In this document: positions 13,978-23,194 of the stretch, one piece after another
Layout of the letters: each line of letters starts with the position of its first letter
Position numbering within the stretch: the first letter of the stretch is position 1
Assembly (NCBI GenBank): GCA_043760535.1
Contig: JAYUOV010000312.1
Span: 1-24,174, forward strand
DNA: 24,174 nucleotides
Direction of reading: 5' to 3'
From: JAZKFT01 sp043760535
Lineage (GTDB): Bacteria; Bacteroidota; Bacteroidia; Chitinophagales; Chitinophagaceae
The notes under the pieces: generated by a model
Database searches by the model: none
What the model was told of the DNA's origin: nothing
What the model saw: only the letters and a program-made list of their open reading frames with translations
Made by a program: the position numbers and the translations under genes

Positions 13978-15255
13978 TTAATTAAACGATACCAGAAAAT
14001 AATTTTTCTTACCCCGCTGTACCAGTAAGTACGTGCCGTGCAATAATTGTGCTGCCGTAATTTCAGCATTCATATCTGTTACTTTATTTCGGTTTATGCT
14101 CAATCCACCATTCTGAATCATTTTTTTTGCTTCGCCACGGCTTGGGAAAATAATGGTGTCGCTTACAAGCGTAATCACATCTAATCCGGCTTCCAGGCTT
14201 GTTAATGGCAGTTCGCAGGTTACAATGCCTTCAATACTTTCCAAATCTTCTATACTCAGGCTTTCGGCAGGTGCTGTAGTATTGGCAAATAGCTTTTCGG
14301 TTGTTTCTATGGCTTTATTGTATGCCTGTTCACCATGTACAAAAAGCGTTACTTCTTTGGCCAATGTTTTTTGTAATAGCCTGGCAGCAGGGTTTTCTTC
14401 CTGCTTCGCAATTAAATCCATTACCGTTGGCTCATCCAGCATCGTAAAAATTTTGATCCACTTAATGGCATCTTCATCGCTAGCATTTAACCAAAACTGG
14501 TAAAATTGAAACGGCGTAGTTTTATTGGCATCCAGCCAGATGTTGCCTTTTTCTGTTTTACCAAATTTACCACCATCGGCTTTTTTTATTAACGGGCAGG
14601 TAAATGCAAAAGCTTCGCCACCGGCCTTGCGGCGAACCAGTTCGGTGCCAGTTACAATATTGCCCCATTGGTCGCTGCCGCCCATTTGCAGTTTGGTATT
14701 TTTATTTTTATACAGCCAGTAAAAATCGTAGCCCTGCACCAGCTGATAGGTAAATTCGGTAAAGCTCATGCCCACATCGCTATTGAGTCTTTTCTTTACA
14801 CTTTCCTTACTCATCATGTAGTTAACGGTAATGTGCTTACCCACATCCCGTATAAAATCCAGGAAAGAAAAGTTTTTAAACCAATCGTAGTTATTGGCCA
14901 TTTCGGCGGCATTGGGTTTGGCTTGGTCAAAATCTAGGAACATTTGCAACTGTGCTTTTACACCAGCAATATTGTGTGCTAGCACATCTTCGCTCAATAA
15001 ATTCCGCTCTTCGCTTTTTCCGCTTGGGTCGCCTACCATACCTGTAGCACCGCCTACTAGTGCTATAGGCTTGTGGCCAGCTTTTTGTAAATGCACCAAT
15101 AGTAAAATAGGTACAAGGCTGCCAATATGTAGGCTGTCGGCCGTAGGGTCAAAACCCACATAACCTGTGGTCATTTCTTTATTCAGTTGTTCTTCTGTTC
15201 CGGGCATTATGTCTTGCACCATACCACGCCATTGCAATTCGGCTATCAGGCTCAT
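13978..15255 (-). CDS. tyrS: tyrosyl-tRNA synthetase
   Basis: Attaches tyrosine to tRNA-Tyr in the cytoplasm. At 425 residues it is a complete bacterial-type enzyme: class I Rossmann domain with the HIGH-type motif HIGS (43-46), tyrosine-pocket sequence MGGSDQWGN (191-199), the KMSKS loop as KFGKT (230-234), an alpha-helical domain, and a C-terminal S4 RNA-binding domain (about 355-422, SRGEAKKMIQNGGLSINRNKV). The start at 15255 (MSLIAELQWRGMVQDI) fits the family. A TATTTTTG on the minus strand (15280-15273) may be its -7 element. No T-box leader is seen, as expected in Bacteroidetes. Confidence 0.97.
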   Translation of the reverse strand: MSLIAELQWRGMVQDIMPGTEEQLNKEMTTGYVGFDPTADSLHIGSLVPILLLVHLQKAGHKPIALVGGATGMVGDPSGKSEERNLLSEDVLAHNIAGVKAQLQMFLDFDQAKPNAAEMANNYDWFKNFSFLDFIRDVGKHITVNYMMSKESVKKRLNSDVGMSFTEFTYQLVQGYDFYWLYKNKNTKLQMGGSDQWGNIVTGTELVRRKAGGEAFAFTCPLIKKADGGKFGKTEKGNIWLDANKTTPFQFYQFWLNASDEDAIKWIKIFTMLDEPTVMDLIAKQEENPAARLLQKTLAKEVTLFVHGEQAYNKAIETTEKLFANTTAPAESLSIEDLESIEGIVTCELPLTSLEAGLDVITLVSDTIIFPSRGEAKKMIQNGGLSINRNKVTDMNAEITAAQLLHGTYLLVQRGKKNYFLVSFN

Positions 15256-15360
15256 GTTCTAATAATTTGCCGCAAAAATAGGGGAACACAGATTTTTGAA
15301 AACGGGAAGTATTTAGGTCGCTAAGCATCTTTAAGCTGAACTATTCTCTCTATACCAGGT

Positions 15361-15368
15361 TAACTTTG
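15361..15368 (+). promoter_or_regulatory. candidate -7 element TAACTTTG for the C25 protease gene
   Basis: An exact TAnnTTTG match 90 bases before the start at 15459. The expected TTTG 19 bases upstream is not clear, so support is weak. Confidence 0.3.
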
Positions 15369-15458
15369 TTTAGCATTTTTATTGGTAGCAGGAATAAGTC
15401 ATTATTTTACCAAACTAAAAGTGTTACAAATTTATTTTTATAGAAAATTATCTTGTTT

Positions 15459-18400
15459 ATGAAAAAATTTCTATGCAGTTTCATCCTGCTTAATTGTTGT
15501 GTTGTACTCTTTTCTCAATTGTACCGAAACGAATGGATTGACTATTCGAAAACTTATTACAAGTTTAATGTGGTAAACAATGGTTTGTACCGCATTACAC
15601 AGAGCCAGCTAAATGCACTAGGCATTGGCAGTAATAATGCCTCAGATTTTAAATTGTGGCGTAACGGTGCCGAAGTGCCTATGTTTTCTACGGTAAGTTC
15701 TGGGCCTTTGGGCGGTAGTGATTATCTGGAATTTTGGGGAACTCAAAACGACGGGAAGCCTGATACAGACCTTTTTCTAAGTAGCTCTTTTCAGTGTGCC
15801 ACAGACAAGAGCCTATTTACCGATACTGCCGCATATTTTCTTACCGTAGCTCCAGGTAGTAATTCCAGAATAATTTCTGTAATAAACGATACCACAGCCC
15901 ATGGCGCCGAACAGCCTTACTGCCTGTACGATTTTTTTAATGTATGGGGCGGCCCAGGTGGTGTTATTTGGGGTGGTTATGCCTCTTACATTCAAAATGA
16001 ATATATACGTTCATCAGCCTTTGATAAAGGTGAAAGTTTTCAATCTGGAAGGTTTAATACATTTTCTATACCGATAACTGGCTTAAAAGCATATATGGAT
16101 GGGCCGGGTATGACCTTTACAACTGCCGGAAGCGGTAGGTTTATTTCTAACAGAAACATAACTTTTTCGCTAAATGATTCATCAATAAGGCAGATCTTTA
16201 ATAATTCCTTTGATAATTTCTCTGTTTCGGTTACCAATATTCCTATGTCGAGGGTTTCGGGTGATGCAACTACAATAAAATTTGCCAGTTCAAATGCATC
16301 AGATTTTGGTAAAATAGGCTTGGCAAAGTATAGTCTTGTTTATCCAAGGCTTTTTGACTTTGCCAATACTGCTAATTTTTCTTTTAGACTTCCGGCTAAT
16401 GCTGCAGGAGCTTATCTTGTTATATCTAATTTTAACAGCGCCGGGGCCAATCCTATATTGTACGATGTTACCAGCAAAAAAAGGTATGTATGCTATAGGG
16501 ATGGAGCACTTATAAAGGTTCAGATGTTGCCTACTTTCTCTGTTACCAATTGCATTCTTATAAGTGATGCTGCTGCAAATGTTGCTACGCCATTAGCATT
16601 TACCACAAGAAATTTCATAAATTTTGCGGCAGCCCCAAATCAGGCTGATTTTATAATTATTGCCAATAAGGTTTTGAATTCTGGCAGTAATAATCAGGTA
16701 GAAGCTTACAGGGCTTACCGTAACTCGGTACTTGGTGGTGGTTACAATGCTAAAATTTTTGATATAGACGAAATAGCCGATCAGTTTGCTTATGGCATTA
16801 GAAAGCATAGTATCAGTATTTTTAATTTTCTCAGGTACTCAAGGGCTAATTTTTCGGCTCCGCCAAAATTTGCTTTTATTATTGGGCGTGGAGTAAATTA
16901 TCAAGATTTTTATGCCAGCCAATCTCTGCCAAATGCAGAAATACTCAATCAGGTTCCTACATGGGGCAATCCTGCTTCGGATAACATGTTTGGTACGGCT
17001 AGTGTAAACAGCCCAATACCGCTTACGCCTATTGGTCGCATTTCTGTAGTTAGCAATAATGAGCTTAAAATATACCTAGATAAGGTAAAAGAGTTTGAAA
17101 TAAAACAAACGGATAATGTGCAAACCCAGGCTGGTAAAGACTATACCAAAGACGTATTGCACCTGATTGGGGCAAGCGATGCTGCCACCGGCTCACTCAT
17201 TTCGCCATTGATGCAAAATTATAAAAACATTATTGAGGATACATTGATTGGTGCCTCTGTTCATTCTTACATTAAAGCTAACAACCCTAACCTAACTCAG
17301 AGTACTGCAGAGGTAGCAGGGTACTTTAATAACGGTGTCTCTTTGCTTACTTATTTTGGCCACTCATCGGCTACCAGTTTAGATTTTAACCTTAATAACC
17401 CTTCTGATTACACTAATACAAATGGCAAATACCCTGTATTTGTAGTAAACGGTTGCAATGCTGGTAATTTCTTTAGTTACGATAATAACCGTATTATCAA
17501 TAACAGCCTTACCATTTCAGAGAAGTTTATGTTGGCACCTTCAAGAGGTTCTATAGCATTTATAGCAAGTACACATTTTGGTGTACTAAATACACTAGAT
17601 TATCTTACCAAAGAATGGTACAATGCCGCCAGTAAAAGTAGGTTTGGAAAATCGTTAGGAGAAATACAGCAAAAGGCAATAGAAGCTACATGGGCTATTT
17701 ATAATGGCGATTTCCATACCCGGCTAACACTGGAAGAAACGACTATTAATGGTGATCCTTCCTTGAAATTATTCCCATATTTAAAACCCGATTATTCTAT
17801 AGAATCACAAAATATAGCCTTTACACCTGCTTTTATTGCTGCTGCAGATGATAGTTTTAGTGTAAACATCGTTCCATACAATATTGGCCGTGCCAGCAAC
17901 GATTCTGTTTGGGTTAAGATACAAAGGCAGTACCCTGATGGCTCTATAAAACTTGTAAAAAATGTAAAGATTAAAGGCATTAGACACACAGAAAGCATAA
18001 CTGTAAATGTGCCTATTATCGGCAATAAAGAAAAAGGAACCAACTACGTTATAGCAACCATCGATCCCGACAATTTGAGTGATGAATTAAGTGAAACCAA
18101 TAATACCATTTCAAGGTCATTTGAAATTTCTGGTAACGAAATAAGACCCGTTTACCCATATAACTACTCCATTGTAGCCAAAAATAATTTCCAACTTTAT
18201 GGCTCTACCGCCGATCCACTAGAGCCTTCTCGTACTTACCGGATGCAGGCAGACACTACGGAGCTTTTTAATTCCCCCATGCTTGCATCGCAGGATGTGG
18301 TAAGTGCAGGCGGTGTGGTAGTATTTGACCCTTCCATTACCCTTACCGATGGTAAAGTATATTTCTGGCGTTTGGCACCAATAGTAGCGGGCAGCCCGGT

Positions 18401-20288
18401 AAACTGGCGTACTGCATCTTTTTTATTCAATCCTTCTGGCTCTAATGGGTTTAATCAATCGCATTTATACCAACACTTAAAATCTGGTTACGAAAGGATT
18501 TTTTTAGATTCAATTACAAAGAAACTGGCTTATAAAAACCGAATCAATAACCTGTTCATCACACATTCCAAATATCCAGAAAGTGGGGTAGAAGATGGCC
18601 ATTTTAGTGTTTCTACTAATGGTAATTTAGATGTAGTATCGGCTTGCGTAGGTTCATCTGTAATTTTTGCTGTGTACGATACTATTACTTTTAAACCATG
18701 GAGAAATTCTCCGGGTGGTTTATACGGTAGTGTATTAAATACATGTGCTGAAAACAGACAAAATAATTTTGAATTTAAGTACACCACACCCGCCGATCGT
18801 AAAAATGCCCGGTATTTTATGGACAGTGTAGTGCCCAATGGTTATTATGTTTCTGTAAGGCTCTTTTTGGATAATGTTGGTGATAATTACACACTATCGT
18901 ACCCAAATGTATGGAAGGCCGATACTTCTATAATTGGTGCAGGTTACGGTACGGATAAATCATTGTATCATTCCTTGTACAATCAAGGTGCAAAAGATCT
19001 GGATTCAATGAATGGCATACCAAGAATATGGTCTTTTGTTTACCGTAAAAATAGTAGTGCCAGATTTACTCCAAAATTTAAATTTTCTCAGGGCATTTTC
19101 GACCGCATTACAGAATCTGTTGATTGCCCTACTATTGATACAGCAGGTTATATTAGTTCGCCTAATTTTGGCCCTGCCAAAGCATGGCAGCAGTTGCATT
19201 GGCGTGGCAGTTCCGTAGAGCCAATTAATTCTCCGGATAGTATCAGGCTTTCTGTAATTGGGGTAAATAACAGCGGCGTAGAAACGATATTGTTTAACCT
19301 AAATAAAACACAGCTGGACTTTGATATTTCCTCCGTAAATGCCGTAACTTATCCATATATAAAGCTGAAGTTATATAATCAAGATTCTATAAACGGATCG
19401 CCATGGCAGCTGGATTACTGGAGGCTGAATTACCTACCTGTGCCAGAAGGGGCTATAGCGCCGAACCAGTATTATGCAGGTGCAGACAGTGCTTCTTACG
19501 ATTCTGTTACCCATTCGGGCAAATACAAGTTTGGTGTAGCATTTAAAAATATAAGCGATGCGGCATTCGACAGCGTAGCATTAAAGTTGAAGCTGACAGA
19601 TAATTTGGGTAAAGAAAAAATTATTTCTTTACCCAAATTAAAACCCATACTCATGGGAGATTCGGCTCATATTTATTTTGAACTAAATACTGATACACTA
19701 ACAGGTAACTATAATTTATATCTGGATGTGAACCCGGATAACAATCAGCCGGAACAATTTCATTTTAATAATTACCTGTACAAATCTTTCACTGTTTACA
19801 GGCCGGATAGTAGCTCTATTTGCCCGGGTTTAAGTAAATTGTTTTATACCGGTGCACAGGGTATTGGGAATACTTACCAATGGCAGGTAAATGATGGGTC
19901 AGGCTTTGTAAACGTAACTAACGGCGGTGTTTACAGCAGCAGTAACACCGATTCTTTAATGCTTAATAAACCACCAACAACGTGGTATGATTATATATAC
20001 AGGTGTGCCATTACCAACAATTCGGTAACTACATTTAGCCCCGAATACAAACTGAAATTTGCCGTAACCTGGATCGGTGCTGCAAGTACTGCATGGGAAA
20101 ATACAGCCAATTGGGGTTGTGGCATTTTGCCAGATCAATACACAGATGTTTACATAAAAGCAACAACGCCTAATTATCCTGTGATTAATACCAATGCAAG
20201 TTGCCGCAGCCTGAGGCTGATGCCAAACACGACGGTTAATGTAGCGCCTGGCTTTATGTTAGATATTAAAGGGAAACCGGGTAATTAA
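15459..20288 (+). CDS. secreted C25 (gingipain-like) cysteine peptidase
   Basis: Large exported protease of 1609 residues. Signal peptide at 1-20 (cleavage near LFSQ). An N-terminal beta-rich region starts EWIDYSKTYYKFNVVNNGLYRI. The C25 domain spans about 395-770, with the catalytic His635 in TYFGHSSA and Cys666 in VVNGCNAGN, and ends at INGDPSLKLFPY. A CARDB-like adhesion module follows (about 775-890), then several beta-rich regions, an Ig-like part (about 1470-1530) and a final module WIGAASTAWENTANWGCG to the end. The start at ATG 15459 was chosen over TTG 15453 because it begins the signal peptide. C25 peptidases of Bacteroidetes usually leave through the type IX system, but no typical type A or B sorting domain is visible. 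It is related to PorU by fold; no porV is adjacent, so it is more likely a substrate than part of the secretion machine. Confidence 0.9.
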   Translation: MKKFLCSFILLNCCVVLFSQLYRNEWIDYSKTYYKFNVVNNGLYRITQSQLNALGIGSNNASDFKLWRNGAEVPMFSTVSSGPLGGSDYLEFWGTQNDGKPDTDLFLSSSFQCATDKSLFTDTAAYFLTVAPGSNSRIISVINDTTAHGAEQPYCLYDFFNVWGGPGGVIWGGYASYIQNEYIRSSAFDKGESFQSGRFNTFSIPITGLKAYMDGPGMTFTTAGSGRFISNRNITFSLNDSSIRQIFNNSFDNFSVSVTNIPMSRVSGDATTIKFASSNASDFGKIGLAKYSLVYPRLFDFANTANFSFRLPANAAGAYLVISNFNSAGANPILYDVTSKKRYVCYRDGALIKVQMLPTFSVTNCILISDAAANVATPLAFTTRNFINFAAAPNQADFIIIANKVLNSGSNNQVEAYRAYRNSVLGGGYNAKIFDIDEIADQFAYGIRKHSISIFNFLRYSRANFSAPPKFAFIIGRGVNYQDFYASQSLPNAEILNQVPTWGNPASDNMFGTASVNSPIPLTPIGRISVVSNNELKIYLDKVKEFEIKQTDNVQTQAGKDYTKDVLHLIGASDAATGSLISPLMQNYKNIIEDTLIGASVHSYIKANNPNLTQSTAEVAGYFNNGVSLLTYFGHSSATSLDFNLNNPSDYTNTNGKYPVFVVNGCNAGNFFSYDNNRIINNSLTISEKFMLAPSRGSIAFIASTHFGVLNTLDYLTKEWYNAASKSRFGKSLGEIQQKAIEATWAIYNGDFHTRLTLEETTINGDPSLKLFPYLKPDYSIESQNIAFTPAFIAAADDSFSVNIVPYNIGRASNDSVWVKIQRQYPDGSIKLVKNVKIKGIRHTESITVNVPIIGNKEKGTNYVIATIDPDNLSDELSETNNTISRSFEISGNEIRPVYPYNYSIVAKNNFQLYGSTADPLEPSRTYRMQADTTELFNSPMLASQDVVSAGGVVVFDPSITLTDGKVYFWRLAPIVAGSPVNWRTASFLFNPSGSNGFNQSHLYQHLKSGYERIFLDSITKKLAYKNRINNLFITHSKYPESGVEDGHFSVSTNGNLDVVSACVGSSVIFAVYDTITFKPWRNSPGGLYGSVLNTCAENRQNNFEFKYTTPADRKNARYFMDSVVPNGYYVSVRLFLDNVGDNYTLSYPNVWKADTSIIGAGYGTDKSLYHSLYNQGAKDLDSMNGIPRIWSFVYRKNSSARFTPKFKFSQGIFDRITESVDCPTIDTAGYISSPNFGPAKAWQQLHWRGSSVEPINSPDSIRLSVIGVNNSGVETILFNLNKTQLDFDISSVNAVTYPYIKLKLYNQDSINGSPWQLDYWRLNYLPVPEGAIAPNQYYAGADSASYDSVTHSGKYKFGVAFKNISDAAFDSVALKLKLTDNLGKEKIISLPKLKPILMGDSAHIYFELNTDTLTGNYNLYLDVNPDNNQPEQFHFNNYLYKSFTVYRPDSSSICPGLSKLFYTGAQGIGNTYQWQVNDGSGFVNVTNGGVYSSSNTDSLMLNKPPTTWYDYIYRCAITNNSVTTFSPEYKLKFAVTWIGAASTAWENTANWGCGILPDQYTDVYIKATTPNYPVINTNASCRSLRLMPNTTVNVAPGFMLDIKGKPGN

Positions 20289-20303
20289 CACCAATCTATT
20301 TTT

Positions 20304-20346
20304 ACTACAAATCCCTTTTTGCATAAAGTAAAAAGGGATTTGTAGT
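20304..20346. terminator. strong bidirectional terminator after the C25 protease gene
   Basis: Perfect 17-bp inverted repeat: ACTACAAATCCCTTTTT (20304-20320) and its complement (20330-20346), with a 9-base loop. It lies between convergent genes, 15 bases after the protease stop and 53 before the stop of the outer-membrane protein gene. Confidence 0.75.
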
Positions 20347-20398
20347 TTTAAACAAAACAAAACAGTAACCTATTCGGTTTTCACAAACGGATGGCAAC

Positions 20399-21205
20399 CT
20401 ATTTAAAAACATTAAAAAATGTGTACTCGAATTTTAGCACAAAGCCATTAGGTGCAGTTCGTTGCATGGTGGAGTACAACTGCTGCCTATAACCAAAATC
20501 TACTCTTGTCTGGCTATTAAATATAAACTGTACGGAGGGGGCAATATCCAAATAAGATTTGCCATTGCTGTTAAGCCGCTGGCCCAGCATTTCTACCATA
20601 AAATTCATATTGGTTTGGCCAAAATTAGTGTAGGTTCTAGGCAAAATGAGCTTGCCAACAGATAGGGTATAATTTACAGCATTGTTACTTTCGGTTGTGG
20701 GGAATTTATAATCGGGCATATTATCCAATGCCCTTTCGTAACTAACAGAACTGCTGATAGCCACTTTGTGCAGCAGTTGGGTGGCTATTACACCAAGTTC
20801 GTAACCTGTATTGTGGCCCATGGTTTCTATTTCCTGCTGGTGTATATCGGCCCGGTTAAGGCTGTAACGTCCGTAAGCAGCCATCCTAAAATGGCTTTGT
20901 ATATCGTCTTTGCTTAAAAAGCGGTACTTAACATATAGGCTACCGCCCTCTGTTTTTAGGCCGCCTTCCTCCCGGTTACTGATAAAGCCCTGCAGATGCA
21001 CCATCCATTTTTTATTAATGCCCCACATTAATTCCGGCATATTGTGGTAATTTATTTTACCATCTTTTTCAAACATCACAGCATTCATATCTCTTATGCT
21101 AAACGATTTTGAAGGCATATTGCTGGCCGGTTCGGTAAATACAAAAAACTCCTGTGCCTCTGCACCAAACCCGGCAAAAGCAAATAATATTAATATTTTT
21201 TTCAT
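20399..21205 (-). CDS. outer-membrane beta-barrel-like protein, last gene of a metal operon
   Basis: A 268-residue exported protein: signal peptide to about residue 17 (FGAEAQ), then EFFVFTEPASNMPSKS and a long series of alternating amphipathic strands ending in an aromatic residue (EYTFFNVFK), the pattern of an outer-membrane barrel. Conserved-looking blocks include MPELMWGINKKWMVHL, GGSLYVKYRFLSKDD and HNTGYELGVIATQLLHK. From memory, proteins beginning FVFTEPASNMP occur beside HMA and DUF3347 genes in other Bacteroidetes. Its start is one base after the stop of the upstream HMA-like gene, so co-translation is likely. It may be a pore, or a sensor, for the metal; there is no direct proof. 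Confidence 0.75.
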   Translation of the reverse strand: MKKILILFAFAGFGAEAQEFFVFTEPASNMPSKSFSIRDMNAVMFEKDGKINYHNMPELMWGINKKWMVHLQGFISNREEGGLKTEGGSLYVKYRFLSKDDIQSHFRMAAYGRYSLNRADIHQQEIETMGHNTGYELGVIATQLLHKVAISSSVSYERALDNMPDYKFPTTESNNAVNYTLSVGKLILPRTYTNFGQTNMNFMVEMLGQRLNSNGKSYLDIAPSVQFIFNSQTRVDFGYRQQLYSTMQRTAPNGFVLKFEYTFFNVFK

Positions 21206-21206
21206 G

Positions 21207-21728
21207 TTACATGGTTTTTATGTGGTAGGTATTGGCGGATGCTGCAGTATAAGTTGGGTATTGCTTTGCCAGCTTTATCAATTGCTTGTACTCTTTTTCG
21301 GTAACAAATCCTTTGTTTAGAATTTTTACTTTAACGTCACCCGTTAAGAATTTCGGCGTACTGTTCATAAAAGTGTAACTGATATTTTCTTGTGTAAACG
21401 AAGCGTTATTCTCGGCTTTCTGGTTGTTTAATTTCATGGTTACAATTAGTTGGCCCACAGAAAATCCGGCATCTTCTACCTTTTTTTTAAGGCTGTTTAC
21501 ATTTACCGTACTGCCTACTTTAAAATATAGTACAAAAGCTGTTTTGTTTAGGTCGGTTTCTACCTTTTCTACTTCGGGTATAGATGCCAGTTGCTTGTAT
21601 GTGGCTTTGGAACACATAGAACAGGTAAGGCCGGTAGCCGTTAATTCGGCTTTTGTTATTTGTGCTTGCACGGTGGTAGCAGTGGCCAGTAAAATCAGGG
21701 CTGCTATACATAAAGTTATATTTTTCAT
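21207..21728 (-). CDS. exported HMA-like heavy-metal-binding protein
   Basis: A 173-residue protein with a signal peptide (about 1-22, TTVQAQ) and an HMA fold at 24-97 whose metal loop is GLTCSMCS (Cys36, Cys39), followed by the usual DAGFSVGQ. The CxxC pair commonly binds Cu(I). Residues 98-173 are an extra domain without cysteines that I do not recognise (SYTFMNSTPKFLTGDVKVK). It lies one base from both the TlpA-like gene upstream and the barrel gene downstream. Probable periplasmic metal carrier; the metal is inferred from the operon. Confidence 0.85.
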   Translation of the reverse strand: MKNITLCIAALILLATATTVQAQITKAELTATGLTCSMCSKATYKQLASIPEVEKVETDLNKTAFVLYFKVGSTVNVNSLKKKVEDAGFSVGQLIVTMKLNNQKAENNASFTQENISYTFMNSTPKFLTGDVKVKILNKGFVTEKEYKQLIKLAKQYPTYTAASANTYHIKTM

Positions 21729-21729
21729 G

Positions 21730-22203
21730 TTATTTCTTTTTTAATTGGTCAATAATTTGTTTCTCGGTAGGGTCTATGGCTACCAGGTTACCCGCTGTAT
21801 TAAAAAGATAGGTTGTGGGCAGTGCTTCCACACCAAATAATGTAGCTGAGGCAGCATCAAAGCCATTGGGGTCTATCAGTTGCTGGTGTACCAGTTTATC
21901 TTTTTGTACAGCCAGCAGCCATTTTGCTTTATCTGTATCTACCGAAATACTGATGGCTTCAAAATTTTTATTTTTATACTTTTTATAAAACGGAACCAGC
22001 AATTTGTTAGCTTTTCTGCAAGGGCCACACCAGGATGCCCAAAAATCTATCAGCAATACTTTGCCAGCAAAAGCAGTAAGCAAAACGGGTTTATTTTTTA
22101 CGTCTTTTAATTCTATAGCCGGTAGTTGATCACCCAATTGTAATTGTGCATTTGCGGCTGATATTGACAATAGCAGCGCAAATGAGAAGAATATTTTTTT
22201 CAT
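21730..22203 (-). CDS. TlpA/ResA-like periplasmic thiol-disulfide oxidoreductase
   Basis: A 157-residue thioredoxin-fold protein with a signal peptide (1-19) and a complete active site WCGPC (58-62) in FWASWCGPCRKA; the cis-proline is in ALPTTYLFNTAGN. It probably keeps cysteine metal ligands reduced in the periplasm, in the way that ScoI and TlpA prepare copper sites. It sits between two HMA-type genes in the same operon (22 bases after the HMA-DUF3347 gene, 1 base before the HMA-like gene). No DsbD-like electron donor is in the window. The start at 22203 gives a typical signal peptide. Confidence 0.92.
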   Translation of the reverse strand: MKKIFFSFALLLSISAANAQLQLGDQLPAIELKDVKNKPVLLTAFAGKVLLIDFWASWCGPCRKANKLLVPFYKKYKNKNFEAISISVDTDKAKWLLAVQKDKLVHQQLIDPNGFDAASATLFGVEALPTTYLFNTAGNLVAIDPTEKQIIDQLKKK

Positions 22204-22225
22204 TGTAAAAAATTGAAAATGGATG

Positions 22226-23095
22226 TTATTGGATGGTTTCTACAGTTCTGCCACAGCTTAGCATCATAGATCCGTAATATGGATTTTTAACAGCATTTTC
22301 TTTGCTCAGCCAATTGGCACCTTTACCGCCATTGGCCATTGGGCAAAATTGATAATACACGGGTGATTCTGTTTTAGAAGCCTTAATAACATCGTACATA
22401 TTGGATGACAATGCCATAAATAGCTTCCGCTGTGCGGCAGCATTTGTATTTGCGGCAATGTCTTCTGTATTCGTTTTTAATGCATACATCGCTTTCATCC
22501 AGGCTGTATGTTCGGTGGTATTAAGCGTTTCCATTTGTACAGCGGCCATTGCTATTAATAATGCTTTAGCGCCGGTAGCAGCCATAACAGCATCGGTTTT
22601 TACCAAAGCATTTTTTATGGTAAAATAGTTTTCAAAAACAGCAGTCAACTGGTTTGATGTCTGCATTACGGCGGGAATGGCGTCGCTTGCAACTACACGC
22701 TGCTCAGTGGCATGGTTATGGCCTTTATGCAATTCAGTTGGGTTTACTGTTGGTGCTTTTGTTTCCCTGTCGTATTGGCAACAGCCATGAAGATTGTTAT
22801 AAACATCATCAGGTGCGGTAAACTGTTCGTTATCGTAGCCCGCATCCGCAATGTTTTTTAATACCGCAGTAAGGGTTGTTTTTTTACTATCGAAAGTAAT
22901 GGTTGCTATCTTTGTTTCCTGGTTCCAGTTAGCTTTTGAGATGTTCTTTTTGTTGGCAGCTTTTTCGATAGTGGTTTCGCACATGCCGCAGTTGCCGTTT
23001 ACTTTTACGGTTTTTGTTTTGGCATTTTTAATTTGTGCCTGGCTATTGGCAATAGAAAGTATTGTGGCAAAAGCCATTAAAATGATTCTTTTCAT
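22226..23095 (-). CDS. exported HMA and DUF3347 copper-binding protein
   Basis: A 289-residue periplasmic protein: signal peptide (1-20), an HMA domain (about 25-92) with metal loop GNCGMCE (Cys36, Cys39), a link with HGCCQYDR (His103, Cys105, Cys106) and HKGHNH (123-128), then a helical DUF3347 domain (about 145-275). The end QFCPMANGGKGANWLSK and NPYYGSMMLSCG is typical of DUF3347, which occurs with CusA/CusB-type copper and silver systems. The many Cys, His and Met residues fit Cu(I). The start at 23095 was chosen over 23158 because it begins the signal peptide; the upstream residues are not typical. It is separated by 99 bases from the HYC_CC_PP gene. Confidence 0.92.
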   Translation of the reverse strand: MKRIILMAFATILSIANSQAQIKNAKTKTVKVNGNCGMCETTIEKAANKKNISKANWNQETKIATITFDSKKTTLTAVLKNIADAGYDNEQFTAPDDVYNNLHGCCQYDRETKAPTVNPTELHKGHNHATEQRVVASDAIPAVMQTSNQLTAVFENYFTIKNALVKTDAVMAATGAKALLIAMAAVQMETLNTTEHTAWMKAMYALKTNTEDIAANTNAAAQRKLFMALSSNMYDVIKASKTESPVYYQFCPMANGGKGANWLSKENAVKNPYYGSMMLSCGRTVETIQ

Positions 23096-23194
23096 GAATG
23101 TAGTTTTTAAGTAAAATAATTTGTAGGTGCAGTACAGCACAGAACACCGCCACGCCATAGGGCGACGGAACTTCTAAAAAAATCTGCCAATAAA

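Noticed and set aside
15459..20288. PorU, the type IX sortase
   Set aside because: Fold family is the same, but the CARDB and Ig-like modules and lack of porV next to it fit a secreted protease better.
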